From: Flavobacterium saliperosum
GTDB lineage: Bacteria > Bacteroidota > Bacteroidia > Flavobacteriales > Flavobacteriaceae
Length of the DNA stretch: 64,000 bases
Reading direction: 5' to 3'
Assembly (NCBI RefSeq): GCF_900100625.1
Contig: NZ_FMTY01000002.1
Location: 186,001 to 250,000, forward strand
Shown piece by piece: positions 42,568-51,320 of the stretch. Both the position numbers and the translations under genes were made by a program. The notes under the pieces are model-generated. The model saw only the letters and a program-made list of their open reading frames with translations, was not told where the DNA came from and did not search any database. The number at the start of each line of letters is the position of its first letter. Within the stretch, counting starts at the first letter, position 1.

Positions 42568-44364
42568 TTAAAAGCAGTAAGCGTTTTCAGCAACCAATTT
42601 AGCAGCGATAGTCTCACGTAAAGCTACTACGTTAGGCATGTTTGTGTATTTTGTGAAACGACGTAATCCCATTAACATCATGCGTTGTTCATCTCCTTCA
42701 GTGAAAGAAGCGATTCCTTCTTTTCCTTTGGTATTGATGATGTCTACCGCGTGATACAAATACAATTGCGCCATTGCGATTTGCTCTTTTACATTATCAG
42801 CACCTTTTGATTTTGCTAATTTTTCCGTTCTCAGAATAGTGGATTCTGCCATGTAGATTTCAATCAACATATCAGCTGCAGCCATCAATAACTGTTGGTG
42901 TGCTTCCAAATCCGGACCGTATTTCTGTACTGCGGAACCAGCCACCATTAAGAACGCTTTTTTCAGTTTTCCGATCAATTCTTTTTCTTCCGCGAATAAT
43001 TCAGAATAATCCGGAGTATCGAAAGATGGAATTCCCATTAATTCTTCGGCAACTTTCATCGCAGGACCTAATAAATCCACATGACCTTTCATTGCTTTTT
43101 TGATTAACATTCCCACGGAAAGCATACGGTTGATTTCGTTCGTACCTTCGTAAATACGGGCAATACGCGCATCTCTCCAAGCGGATTCCATCGGCGTGTC
43201 TTCAGAGAAGCCCATACCACCGAAGATTTGGATACCTTCGTCGGAACAGTTCTGAATATCTTCAGAAACGGCCACTTTAAGGATAGAACATTCGATGGCG
43301 AATTCTTCCACACCTTTCAATTCTGCTTCCTGATGGGAGTTTCCTTCCGCAACACGAGAATTAATTCTTTCCTCAACACTTCCGCCTGCACGATAAGTGG
43401 CACTTTCACCAGCATAACAGGAAGCCGCCATTTCCGCTAATTTGGAACGGATGGCTCCGAAATTTGCGATAGGTGTGTTGAACTGCATTCTTTCGTTAGC
43501 GTATTTCACAGAAGCCGAAATGGTTCTTCTTTGTGCGTCCAGACAAGCAGCCGCTAATTTAATACGACCTACGTTTAAGGCATTCATCGCGATTTTGAAA
43601 CCTTCGCCTCGACCAGCCAACATATTTTCTACAGGAACAATGGTATCACTGAAGAAAACCTGACGGGTTGAAGAGGAGCGGATTCCTAATTTGTGCTCTT
43701 CCTCACCAAGCGTGATTCCGTTTGGATTGGCAGCATCATATTCTACAATGAAACCGGTAATGTTTTTATCGTCTTCGATTCTTGCGAAAACAATCATCAG
43801 GTGACAGAAACCGGCATTGGAAATCCACATTTTCTGTCCGTTGATTTTGTATGATTTTCCGTCAGCAGAAAGTTCCGCTTTCGTTTTTCCTGAATTCGCA
43901 TCCGAACCAGCTCCCGGCTCTGTCAAACAATAAGATCCAAACCATTCTCCGGTTGCCAATTTCGGCACGTATTTTTTCTTTTGCTCTTCGGTTCCATACA
44001 AAGTGATTGGCATGGTACCAATTCCTGTGTGAGCACCAAAAGCTGTTGAGAAGGAACCTGTTGCTCCTGAAATGTAATCACAAGTTAACATCGTGTTTAC
44101 GAAGCCCATTCCCAATCCGCCGTATTCTTCCGGAACAGCTACGCCCAAGAAACCAAGTTCTCCGGCTTTTTTCATGCATTCTTCCGTGTAAGCGTAATCT
44201 TTTTTCTCAAAACGGTCTTTATGTGCCCATAATTCTTTGTCTACGAATTCTTTAACAGAATCGCGCATCATGATTTGCTCTTCGTTGAAATCTTCCGGTG
44301 TGAAAACGTTTTCGCATTTCGTTTCTTTTACAAGGAATTGACCTCCTCTAGTGATATCTTCCAT
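42568..44364 (-). CDS. acyl-CoA dehydrogenase
   Basis: FAD enzyme for the first oxidation step of fatty-acid beta-oxidation. At 598 residues it has the C-terminal extension seen in very-long-chain/ACAD9-like enzymes. Motifs: FAD/substrate region YCLTEPGAGSDANSGKTKAE, KMWISNAG, RSSSTRQVFF, and IQIFGGMGFSEDTPMESAWR followed by RIYEGTNEINRM. The catalytic glutamate is probably the one in YEGTNE or its VLCAD equivalent; this cannot be settled by eye. It is the last gene of the beta-oxidation cluster on the minus strand and ends at a terminator. A four-helix-bundle gene separates it from the thiolase gene. Confidence 0.93.
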   Translation of the reverse strand: MEDITRGGQFLVKETKCENVFTPEDFNEEQIMMRDSVKEFVDKELWAHKDRFEKKDYAYTEECMKKAGELGFLGVAVPEEYGGLGMGFVNTMLTCDYISGATGSFSTAFGAHTGIGTMPITLYGTEEQKKKYVPKLATGEWFGSYCLTEPGAGSDANSGKTKAELSADGKSYKINGQKMWISNAGFCHLMIVFARIEDDKNITGFIVEYDAANPNGITLGEEEHKLGIRSSSTRQVFFSDTIVPVENMLAGRGEGFKIAMNALNVGRIKLAAACLDAQRRTISASVKYANERMQFNTPIANFGAIRSKLAEMAASCYAGESATYRAGGSVEERINSRVAEGNSHQEAELKGVEEFAIECSILKVAVSEDIQNCSDEGIQIFGGMGFSEDTPMESAWRDARIARIYEGTNEINRMLSVGMLIKKAMKGHVDLLGPAMKVAEELMGIPSFDTPDYSELFAEEKELIGKLKKAFLMVAGSAVQKYGPDLEAHQQLLMAAADMLIEIYMAESTILRTEKLAKSKGADNVKEQIAMAQLYLYHAVDIINTKGKEGIASFTEGDEQRMMLMGLRRFTKYTNMPNVVALRETIAAKLVAENAYCF

Positions 44365-44412
44365 AGTTTTTTAATTTTTTTGAATTTTGATTTAAGATTA
44401 AAGAACCAAGAA

Positions 44413-44778
44413 TCAAGAAGAAAGATTTGTGTCTAACTTGCTTATGAAACCAGTTGTCATCTTTTGAAATTCTATTATTTTATGCTCTATTTCTTCTGTT
44501 GTTTTTTTAGATAAATACTCATTTTGAAAAGCTATCAGCAATTGTGTTTGCAATTCAAATGAAGATCCTAAACTAATATTCAGATAATATTTAAAATGTT
44601 TATTTTCTCTATTTGATCCTTCAGCAATATTTGATGGTATTGAAACCGAACTTCTGTTCATCTGACTAACCAAACCATAAGTTTCTGATTTTGGAAATGT
44701 TTTAGTCAGTTTAAAAATATCAGATACAATATCCATTCCTAGAATCCAAATTTTGAGGTTTTTAAAGTTGTGGCGCAT
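44413..44778 (-). CDS. four-helix-bundle protein (S23/IVP family)
   Basis: A 121-residue protein, start MRHNFKNLKIWILGMDIV. The family pattern L-K-I-W, then TKTFPKSETYGLVSQMNRSS and VSIPSNIAEGSNRENKHFKY is clear. The family was first seen as proteins encoded by intervening sequences inside 23S rRNA genes of Leptospira; in Bacteroidetes it is common in intergenic spots and has no known function. A longer frame from 44904 would start inside the thiolase gene and translate the minisatellite, so it is rejected. The gene sits between thiolase and acyl-CoA dehydrogenase, interrupting the operon, next to the 14-bp repeats. That suggests insertion by a mobile process. Confidence 0.88.
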   Translation of the reverse strand: MRHNFKNLKIWILGMDIVSDIFKLTKTFPKSETYGLVSQMNRSSVSIPSNIAEGSNRENKHFKYYLNISLGSSFELQTQLLIAFQNEYLSKKTTEEIEHKIIEFQKMTTGFISKLDTNLSS

Positions 44779-44805
44779 ATTATCATTTTTGGTGTATATT
44801 AAATT

Positions 44806-44857
44806 TCTTGACTCTTGCTTCTTGACTCTTGCTTCTTGACTCTTGCTTCTTGACTCT
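44806..44857. repeat. 14-bp tandem repeat (3.6 copies)
   Basis: Unit CTTGACTCTTGCTT at 44807-44820, 44821-44834, 44835-44848 and a partial copy to 44857. All copies are exact. The array touches the thiolase stop codon (44856-44858). An inverted copy lies upstream of the thiolase gene. Confidence 0.92.
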
Positions 44858-46037
44858 ACAACAATTCGTAAATTCCCGCAGTTCCTTGACCGGTTCCTAC
44901 ACACATGGTTACCATTCCGTATTTGTTTCCGCGGCGTTTCATTTCGTCAAACAACTGAACCGAAAGTTTTGCTCCGGTACAACCCAGTGGGTGACCTAAG
45001 GCAATAGCACCTCCGTTTACGTTTACGATATCCGGATTTAATCCCAATTCACGGATTACGGCTAAGGATTGCGATGCAAAAGCCTCATTCAATTCAATCA
45101 GTTCGATATCTTTCAGTTGTAAGCCGGCTTGTTTTACGGCTTTAGGAATTGCTTTTACAGGTCCGATACCCATAATTCTAGGTTCCACTCCAGCTGAAGC
45201 GAAGTTTACCAAACGCGCGATTGGTTCAAGGTTTAGTTCTTTTACCATTTCTTCCGACATCACCAGTACGAATGCGGCACCATCACTCATTTGAGAAGAG
45301 TTTCCGGCAGTAACGGAACCGTCAGCAGCGAAAACCGGACGCAATTTGTTTAAAGCAGCTACGTTAGTATCGGCTCTTGGTCCTTCGTCTTTGGTTACGA
45401 CATAGGATTTTGTTGCTTTTTTACCGTTCTCATCAATATACACCTGTTCAACTGTAATAGGAACAATTTGTTTGTCGAATTTACCTTCCGCTTGTGCTTT
45501 CAAGGCTTTCATGTGCGAGTTGTAGGCAAACTCATCCTGATCTTCACGGGAAACGTTGAATTGTTTGGCAACCGCTTCCGCAGTTAACCCCATTCCCCAG
45601 TAATAATCTTCGTGACCTGCTGCCGCTGCTTTATAATCCGGAGTAGGCTTGTAGCCTCCCATCGGAATAAAACTCATACTTTCGGCACCACCGGCAATGA
45701 TACAATGTGCCATTCCCGATTGGATTTTAGCCGTTGCCATTCCAATAGTTTCAATTCCGGAAGCACAATAACGGTTTACGGTTACACCCGGTACGTCATC
45801 AATTTTCAATCCCATTAAAGAGATCAATCGCCCAACGTTCAAACCTTGTTCGGCTTCCGGCATGGCGTTTCCAACCATTACGTCGTCGATTCGGGTTTTG
45901 TCGAAATTTGGCAATTCGTTCATCATGAATTCGATGGTTTCGGCTGCCAGTTCATCAGGTCTTTTAAAACGGAACACTCCTTTTGGTGCTTTACCAACGG
46001 CAGTTCTGTATGCTTTTACTATATATGCTGTTTTCAT
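44856..46037 (-). CDS. fadA: acetyl-CoA C-acyltransferase (thiolase)
   Basis: Final step of beta-oxidation: thiolytic cleavage of 3-ketoacyl-CoA. The 393 residues are standard. Active-site elements: nucleophile Cys in TVNRYCASGIETI (about residue 90), His in NVNGGAIALGHPLGCTGAK, and the second Cys in VTMCVGTGQGTAG. It lies directly after the FadB-like gene (91-bp gap with repeats), forming the usual FadBA pair. The stop codon overlaps the 14-bp repeat array, so the last bases of the gene are part of, or abut, the repeat. Confidence 0.95.
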   Translation of the reverse strand: MKTAYIVKAYRTAVGKAPKGVFRFKRPDELAAETIEFMMNELPNFDKTRIDDVMVGNAMPEAEQGLNVGRLISLMGLKIDDVPGVTVNRYCASGIETIGMATAKIQSGMAHCIIAGGAESMSFIPMGGYKPTPDYKAAAAGHEDYYWGMGLTAEAVAKQFNVSREDQDEFAYNSHMKALKAQAEGKFDKQIVPITVEQVYIDENGKKATKSYVVTKDEGPRADTNVAALNKLRPVFAADGSVTAGNSSQMSDGAAFVLVMSEEMVKELNLEPIARLVNFASAGVEPRIMGIGPVKAIPKAVKQAGLQLKDIELIELNEAFASQSLAVIRELGLNPDIVNVNGGAIALGHPLGCTGAKLSVQLFDEMKRRGNKYGMVTMCVGTGQGTAGIYELL

Positions 46038-46058
46038 TTCTTAGTTTTTTAAGAGAAA

Positions 46059-46082
46059 AGAGTCAAGAAGCAAGAGTCAAGA
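46059..46082. repeat. inverted copy of the 14-bp minisatellite
   Basis: The 24 bases here are the exact reverse complement of 44806-44829 (core AGTCAAGAAGCAAG on the plus strand). With the array at 44806-44857 they flank the thiolase gene as inverted repeats. Confidence 0.9.
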
Positions 46083-46127
46083 TTGATTTACAGTTTCTTC
46101 TTGTTTTATGCATCTTGTTTCTATTTT

Positions 46128-48518
46128 CTAATTACGTAATGGTTTTCCTTTGGTTAACATAAACTGAATTCTTTCCAAAGTTTTTCTTTCGGTACATAGA
46201 GATAAGAAGGCTTCTCTTTCCAAATCCAACAAGTATTGTTCGTTTACCAATGTTGGTTCGGATAAATCTCCTCCAGCCATTACATAAGCCAGTTTGTTGG
46301 CAATCTTCTTATCGTGTTCCGAAATGTATTGTCCTGCCTGCATTTGATCGGTTCCTACTAAGAACATTCCCAATGCCTGTTTTCCTAATACTTTAATGTC
46401 GTTACGTTTTACCGGTTGAGTGTAACCTGCTTCGGCCATTAAGATTGCATGTTTCTTCGCTTCGGCAATCTGACGGTCTTTGTTTACCACTACGATATCT
46501 TTTCCTTTCTGAAGTACACCGATATCGAAACCCTCGTAAGCAGAAGTCGCCACTTTAGCCATACCTACAGCTAAGAAATACTCCTGTAACACATTTAATT
46601 CGACGTCATTTTTACGGAACGTATCCGATGCACGAAGCGCCATTTCTTTCGAACCACCGCCACCTGGGATAACGCCGACACCAAATTCCACTAATCCGAT
46701 ATACGTTTCCGCAGCAACAACCGCTCTGTCGGAGTGCATTGTCAATTCACAACCGCCACCTAAAGTCATTCCGTGAGGGGCAGCAATCACCGGAATTCCC
46801 GAATAGCGAACGCGCATCATCGTGTCCTGGAACATTTTGATGGCCAGGTTCAATTCGTCGTATTCCTGTTCTACGGCCATCATGAAAATCATGGCCAAAT
46901 TCGCTCCCACGGAGAAATTCGCTGCCTGATTTCCGATAACTAATCCGCGGTAGTCTTTTTCGGCTAATTCGATGGCTTTGTTGATGCCCTGAATGACACC
47001 ACCACCAATGGAGTTCATTTTCGATTGGAATTCCAGGTTTAAAATTCCGTCTCCCAAATCCTGAACGATGGCTTCGCTGTTGCTCCACACTTTTTTGCTT
47101 TCGCGTATGTTGTTCAGAATGATGAATGCATCTTGTCCCGGGATTTTAACCTGAGCTTTAGAAGCAATATTGTAATAATGTGTAGTGCCTTCTTTTACAG
47201 TATAGAATGATTTGTTACCTGAAGTGATCATTTCAGTAACCCAAGCAGCAGGAGCAAGGCCTTCCGCTTTCATCAATTCGATTCCTTTTTCCACTCCGAT
47301 GGCATCCCAAATTTCGAACGGACCATTTTCCCAACCGAAACCGGCTTTCATGGCATCGTCAATTTTGTAAAAATCGTCGGTGATTTCAGGAACTCGGTTG
47401 GATACATAAGCGAACATGGCAGAGAAACTTTTTCTGTAGAATTCTCCGGCTTTGTCAGTTCCTTTTACCAACACTTTGAAACGGTCGATCGGTTTGTCAA
47501 TCGTTTTGGTCATTTCCAAAGTAGCGAATGACGCTTTTTTAGCGGCTCTGTATTCTAAAGTGTCCAAATCTAAGGATAGAATGTCTTTGTCGACTTTTTT
47601 ATAGAAACCTTGTCCGGTTTTGCTTCCCAACCATTTGTTTTCCATCATTTTGTTGATGAAATCCGGTAGTTTGAACAAGTCGTGCGCTTCGTCATTCGGA
47701 CAGTTTTCGTAGATTCCGTTGGCTACGTGAACCAAAGTATCTAAACCAACAACATCAACTGTTCTGAAAGTTGCCGATTTTGGTCTTCCGATAACCGGTC
47801 CGGTTAATTTATCTACTTCCTCAATAGTTAATCCCATCTCTTTTACCAGGTGGAATAAACTCTGAATTCCGAAGATTCCGATTCGGTTTCCGATAAACGC
47901 CGGCGTATCTTTGGCAACCACCGAAGTTTTTCCTAAGAATTTTTCGCCGTATTCGTTTAAGAAATCCAATACTTCCGTTGAAGTTTGCGGACCCGGAATA
48001 ATTTCAAATAATTTTAAGTAACGCGCCGGGTTGAAGAAGTGCGTTCCGCAGAAATGTTTCTGGAAATCTTCGCTTCGTCCTTCGCTCATGAATTTGATAG
48101 GAATTCCGGAAGTGTTGGAAGTAATTAACGTTCCGGGTTTTCTGTATTGTTCAATCTGTTCGAAAACAGCTTTTTTGATGTCTAGTCGTTCAACAACCAC
48201 CTCGATAATCCAATCGCAGTCTTTGATTTTTGCCAAATCGTCGGTGGTGTTTCCGGTTGTGATTCGGCCTGCGAATTTCTGATCATAAATAGGAGAGGGT
48301 TTCGATTTTAAAGCATTCGCTAAATGATCGTTTACCAATCTGTTACGAACCGCTTTATTTTCCAAAGTCAGCCCTTTCTTTTGCTCGGCTTCAGTTAATT
48401 CTCTCGGAACAATATCGAGAAGCAATACTTCCACACCGATATTGGCAAAGTGACAGGCAATTCCGGATCCCATAATTCCGGATCCCACTACCGCTACTTT
48501 TTTAATAAGTCGTTTCAT
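46128..48518 (-). CDS. 3-hydroxyacyl-CoA dehydrogenase / enoyl-CoA hydratase fusion (FadB/FadN-like)
   Basis: Bifunctional beta-oxidation enzyme, 796 residues, with the dehydrogenase domain first. NAD-binding loop VAVVGSGIMGSGIACHFANI near residue 10; catalytic region with CGTHFFNPARYLKLFEII (His); second HCDH domains to about residue 430. The hydratase (crotonase) domain follows at about 480-720, with FSVGANLAMIFMMAV and GMTLGGGCELTMHSDRAV. The dehydrogenase-first order is that of FadN-type proteins rather than E. coli FadB. It precedes thiolase and follows the MarR-type regulator in one probable operon. Confidence 0.94.
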   Translation of the reverse strand: MKRLIKKVAVVGSGIMGSGIACHFANIGVEVLLLDIVPRELTEAEQKKGLTLENKAVRNRLVNDHLANALKSKPSPIYDQKFAGRITTGNTTDDLAKIKDCDWIIEVVVERLDIKKAVFEQIEQYRKPGTLITSNTSGIPIKFMSEGRSEDFQKHFCGTHFFNPARYLKLFEIIPGPQTSTEVLDFLNEYGEKFLGKTSVVAKDTPAFIGNRIGIFGIQSLFHLVKEMGLTIEEVDKLTGPVIGRPKSATFRTVDVVGLDTLVHVANGIYENCPNDEAHDLFKLPDFINKMMENKWLGSKTGQGFYKKVDKDILSLDLDTLEYRAAKKASFATLEMTKTIDKPIDRFKVLVKGTDKAGEFYRKSFSAMFAYVSNRVPEITDDFYKIDDAMKAGFGWENGPFEIWDAIGVEKGIELMKAEGLAPAAWVTEMITSGNKSFYTVKEGTTHYYNIASKAQVKIPGQDAFIILNNIRESKKVWSNSEAIVQDLGDGILNLEFQSKMNSIGGGVIQGINKAIELAEKDYRGLVIGNQAANFSVGANLAMIFMMAVEQEYDELNLAIKMFQDTMMRVRYSGIPVIAAPHGMTLGGGCELTMHSDRAVVAAETYIGLVEFGVGVIPGGGGSKEMALRASDTFRKNDVELNVLQEYFLAVGMAKVATSAYEGFDIGVLQKGKDIVVVNKDRQIAEAKKHAILMAEAGYTQPVKRNDIKVLGKQALGMFLVGTDQMQAGQYISEHDKKIANKLAYVMAGGDLSEPTLVNEQYLLDLEREAFLSLCTERKTLERIQFMLTKGKPLRN

Positions 48519-48547
48519 CTGTTTGTATTTATTGTTTGTTTGGTATG

Positions 48548-49000
48548 TTAATCTTTATTTTCGGTATCGCTGTAGATACTTTTATCGGCAATCAGTTCGT
48601 TGATGATTTCAGCCACTTCCATGAAATTATTCAATTGTTCGTCGGTCACGTGTTTTCGGACCGTTTCGTTAAATTTCAATACGGTGGATTTTGACAATTC
48701 CCGTTTTTCTTTTCCTAATTTGGTTAAGTGGATTAATACCCCTCTGCCGTCTACAGGATTTTTCTTTCGAATGATTAATCCTTTTTCTTCCATTGATTTT
48801 AAGGTTCTTGTAAGGCTCGTCGCTTCCATACCCATTCTTGGGCCTAATGCTGTGGATGGGGTTCCGTTTTCCCTGTCGATGCTCAACAAAGCAAAACCGG
48901 TTGCCATGGTTGCTCCATATTTTGTCGCTTCCTCATTATACATACGGGAAACGGCTTGCCAAGTGGCTCTTAAAACGTAATCAATAGTTTTGTCTTTCAT
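48548..49000 (-). CDS. MarR-family regulator of the beta-oxidation operon
   Basis: A 150-residue winged-helix regulator. The recognition region is MGMEATSLTRTLKSMEEKGLI followed by the wing RKKNPVDGRGVLIHLTKLGKE, both typical of MarR. It is the first gene of the beta-oxidation run, 29 bp before the FadB-like gene, so it probably controls this operon; acyl-CoA is a plausible ligand by analogy with other fatty-acid regulators, but this is inference. A perfect palindrome lies 36 bp upstream of its start. Confidence 0.9.
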   Translation of the reverse strand: MKDKTIDYVLRATWQAVSRMYNEEATKYGATMATGFALLSIDRENGTPSTALGPRMGMEATSLTRTLKSMEEKGLIIRKKNPVDGRGVLIHLTKLGKEKRELSKSTVLKFNETVRKHVTDEQLNNFMEVAEIINELIADKSIYSDTENKD

Positions 49001-49015
49001 AATTTTTCAGAAGTT

Positions 49016-49047
49016 CAAATATACAAAAAAATTACTATGCACGCATA
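49016..49047 (-). promoter_or_regulatory. promoter -7 element and probable MarR operator
   Basis: On the minus strand TATATTTG (49023-49016) fits the -7 consensus. The perfect palindrome TATGC-AC-GCATA (49036-49047) lies where the -33 region should be, and no TTG is found at normal spacing. This suggests a repressor or activator site overlapping the promoter. Confidence 0.6.
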
Positions 49048-49078
49048 ATAAAATTATATTATTTTTATGTTAATTAAA

Positions 49079-49104
49079 AAAAAACTCCTCATAAGAGAGG
49101 AGTT
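49079..49104 (-). terminator. terminator of the acyl-CoA synthetase gene
   Basis: GAACTCCTCTC / GAGGAGTTT-type hairpin with a T tract on the minus strand, about 10 bp after the stop codon at 49114. Confidence 0.85.
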
Positions 49105-49113
49105 CGTTGATTT

Positions 49114-50892
49114 TTAGGCATTATTGTAGATTTTATCATAAAGATATTGATATTTCTCTTTTATGATTTTTCTTTTTAATTTCATTGTTGGAGTCAGATG
49201 TCCGGCTTCGATAGACCAGATATCCGGAGTCAGCTCGATGCGTTTTACCTGTTCCCAGTTTCCGAATTTTTTATTTAGTTCATTGATTTCTTCTTCCACG
49301 CGTTCAATGACAGCAGGGTTGGAAATGATTTCCTCATTGGTATTACCGATGCTGATTCCTTTTATTTTTGCCCATTCCTTTACGAAATCGAAATTAGGCT
49401 GGATAAAAGCGGCCGGCATTTTTTCGCCATCACCGATTACCATGATTTGTTCCACGAAACGGGATTGTTTGAACGTGTTTTCCAAAACCTGTGGCGCTAC
49501 ATATTTTCCGCCGGAAGTTTTGAACATTTCTTTTTTACGATCGGTAATTTTTAAGAAACCTTCAGAATCAATCTCACCGATATCGCCCGTGTGGAAGTAA
49601 CCATCTTTCAGCGCTTCGTTGGTTTGGATTTCGTCTTTATAATACCCTATCATCACATTAGGACCTTTGCAAAGAATTTCACCGTCTTCGGCAATTTTCA
49701 CTTCAACGCCATCAAGCATTTTTCCAACGGTCCCGATTTTAAAGCCTCTGTTTCTCATGTCATTAACAGAGATTACGGGAGATGTTTCCGTTAAACCATA
49801 ACCTTCCATTACCGGAATGTTGGCAGCGCAGAATACCTTTGTTAATCTTGTTTGTAATGCGGCACTTCCGGAAACCAATAATTCCAATTGACCACCAAGG
49901 CCTTCCTGCCATTTTGAGAATATCAGTTTTCGGGCAATTTTCAGTTTGAATTCATAGAAGGCACCATTTTCGCCGTAAGGTTTGTAATCCATGCCCAAAT
50001 CCAGTGCCCAGAAAAATAATTTTTTCTTGATTCCGGTTAAATCGGCTCCTTTGGCATAGATTTTATCGTATACTTTTTCAAGTAATCGTGGTACAACCGA
50101 CATCACGTGTGGTTTCACTTCTTTTAAGTTATCACTGATTTTTTCGATACTTTCCGCAAAGTATATTGAGATACCGTAATATTGGTACAAATACACTAGC
50201 ATTCTTTCAAAAATATGACAAATAGGCAAGAAACTTAAAGCCCTTGTGTCACCGGCTCTTAATGGTACTCTTGGCGCACTCATCAATACGTCGGATACGA
50301 TATTTTGGTGACTCAACATTACTCCTTTTGGTCTTCCGGTTGTTCCCGAAGTGTAGATAATGGTAGCCAAATCGGTTGTAACGATTGTATTTTTTCGATC
50401 TTCCACCACATCCTGATTGGAAGCGTCTTCTCCTAAATGCAGTATTTCTTTCCAGCTTTTACATCCCGGAACGTCATTGTAAGAATAAATTTCCTGTAAT
50501 GAAGGCACGTTATGTTTGATGGCATTTATTTTGTCAAATACTTCGCTGTCGGAAATGAAGCAGTATTTTGACTCGGAATGGTTTAAGATATATTCATAAT
50601 CTTCTGCAGAAATGGTAGGGTATATTGGTACGGTTTGTGCTCCGGTTTGTAAAGCACCAATATCGGTAATGTGCCATTCGGTTCTGTTATTGGAAGAAAT
50701 GATAGCGATTTTATCATGTTTCTGAACTCCCATTCGGAGTAATCCGCGTGAAATGGCATTCGCTTTGTCCAGATATTCCTTTGTGGATGTTTTAATCCAT
50801 TCCCCGTTTTGTTTGGTAACAAGGGCGTCGGATAAATTGTATTTTTCCAGCTGATAATAAGGAAAATCAAAAAGACGTGTAATTTGGTTCAT
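49114..50892 (-). CDS. long-chain acyl-CoA synthetase (AMP-forming)
   Basis: Activates fatty acids with ATP and CoA for beta-oxidation. The 592 residues resemble the ACSL/FAA (long-chain) group. Motifs: P-loop-like TIIYTSGTTGRPKGVMLSHQ, GYGLTETSP, GYFHTGDIGEIDSEGFLKIT with the ATP aspartate, and DRKKEMFKTSGGKYVAP with the adenylation lysine region. Start MNQITRLFDFPYYQLEKYNL. It lies upstream of the MarR gene on the same strand but ends at a terminator, so it is a separate unit of the same pathway. Confidence 0.94.
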   Translation of the reverse strand: MNQITRLFDFPYYQLEKYNLSDALVTKQNGEWIKTSTKEYLDKANAISRGLLRMGVQKHDKIAIISSNNRTEWHITDIGALQTGAQTVPIYPTISAEDYEYILNHSESKYCFISDSEVFDKINAIKHNVPSLQEIYSYNDVPGCKSWKEILHLGEDASNQDVVEDRKNTIVTTDLATIIYTSGTTGRPKGVMLSHQNIVSDVLMSAPRVPLRAGDTRALSFLPICHIFERMLVYLYQYYGISIYFAESIEKISDNLKEVKPHVMSVVPRLLEKVYDKIYAKGADLTGIKKKLFFWALDLGMDYKPYGENGAFYEFKLKIARKLIFSKWQEGLGGQLELLVSGSAALQTRLTKVFCAANIPVMEGYGLTETSPVISVNDMRNRGFKIGTVGKMLDGVEVKIAEDGEILCKGPNVMIGYYKDEIQTNEALKDGYFHTGDIGEIDSEGFLKITDRKKEMFKTSGGKYVAPQVLENTFKQSRFVEQIMVIGDGEKMPAAFIQPNFDFVKEWAKIKGISIGNTNEEIISNPAVIERVEEEINELNKKFGNWEQVKRIELTPDIWSIEAGHLTPTMKLKRKIIKEKYQYLYDKIYNNA

Positions 50893-51320
50893 TTTCTCAG
50901 ATTTTATTCCTGCAAATTATGAAAAATTTAATTTTATTGCAAAAAAAAAGAAGAATAGATTGTGATTTGTCAATTTTTAATAGTTTTTTATAAATTATAA
51001 ACTATAAAGTACTGATAATTATTAACTTGAGATATGTTTGAAAAGGGAGGGGCTTTAAAAATCTTTGGAATTGTACTTAATTTCATTGCTTTTTTTAGTC
51101 GTTTTGCAAGTGAAAAAAGTGGTGTTGTCCTAAAATTGATGAAAAAATACTATGAAAGCATACTATTTTTAAATATCTGATTTTATAATAAAAAGCGAAA
51201 TGGAGGATTTAAACGGTAAGTCAAACTTAAATGTTTATTAATGTTTTCATAACGAGTGTGTATTGATAGTCATATTTTGTATTTTTGAGCGCTAATTAAA
51301 CTGATTTTCATTAACTTAAC
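50893..51320. other. intergenic stretch of about 430 bp
   Basis: Divergent promoter region. TATTTTTG at 51280-51287 could be the -7 element for the LTA-synthase-like gene; the nearest TTG (51263-51265) is only 14 nt away, so the match is incomplete. A 48-codon ATG frame lies at 51034-51180 (MFEKGGALKIFGIVLNFIAF at the start) and is noted as a possible small hydrophobic protein, not called as a gene. Confidence 0.5.

Noticed and set aside
44806..44857. Possible CRISPR array
   Set aside because: The 14-bp units are contiguous with no spacers, and no cas gene is in the window; it is a minisatellite.
44779..44904. N-terminal extension of the four-helix-bundle protein
   Set aside because: It would start inside the thiolase gene and translate the minisatellite into a repetitive basic stretch; the conserved family start is at 44778.
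49163..49600. 145-codon frame antisense to the acyl-CoA synthetase gene
   Set aside because: Lies wholly within a well-conserved enzyme gene and shows no domain features.
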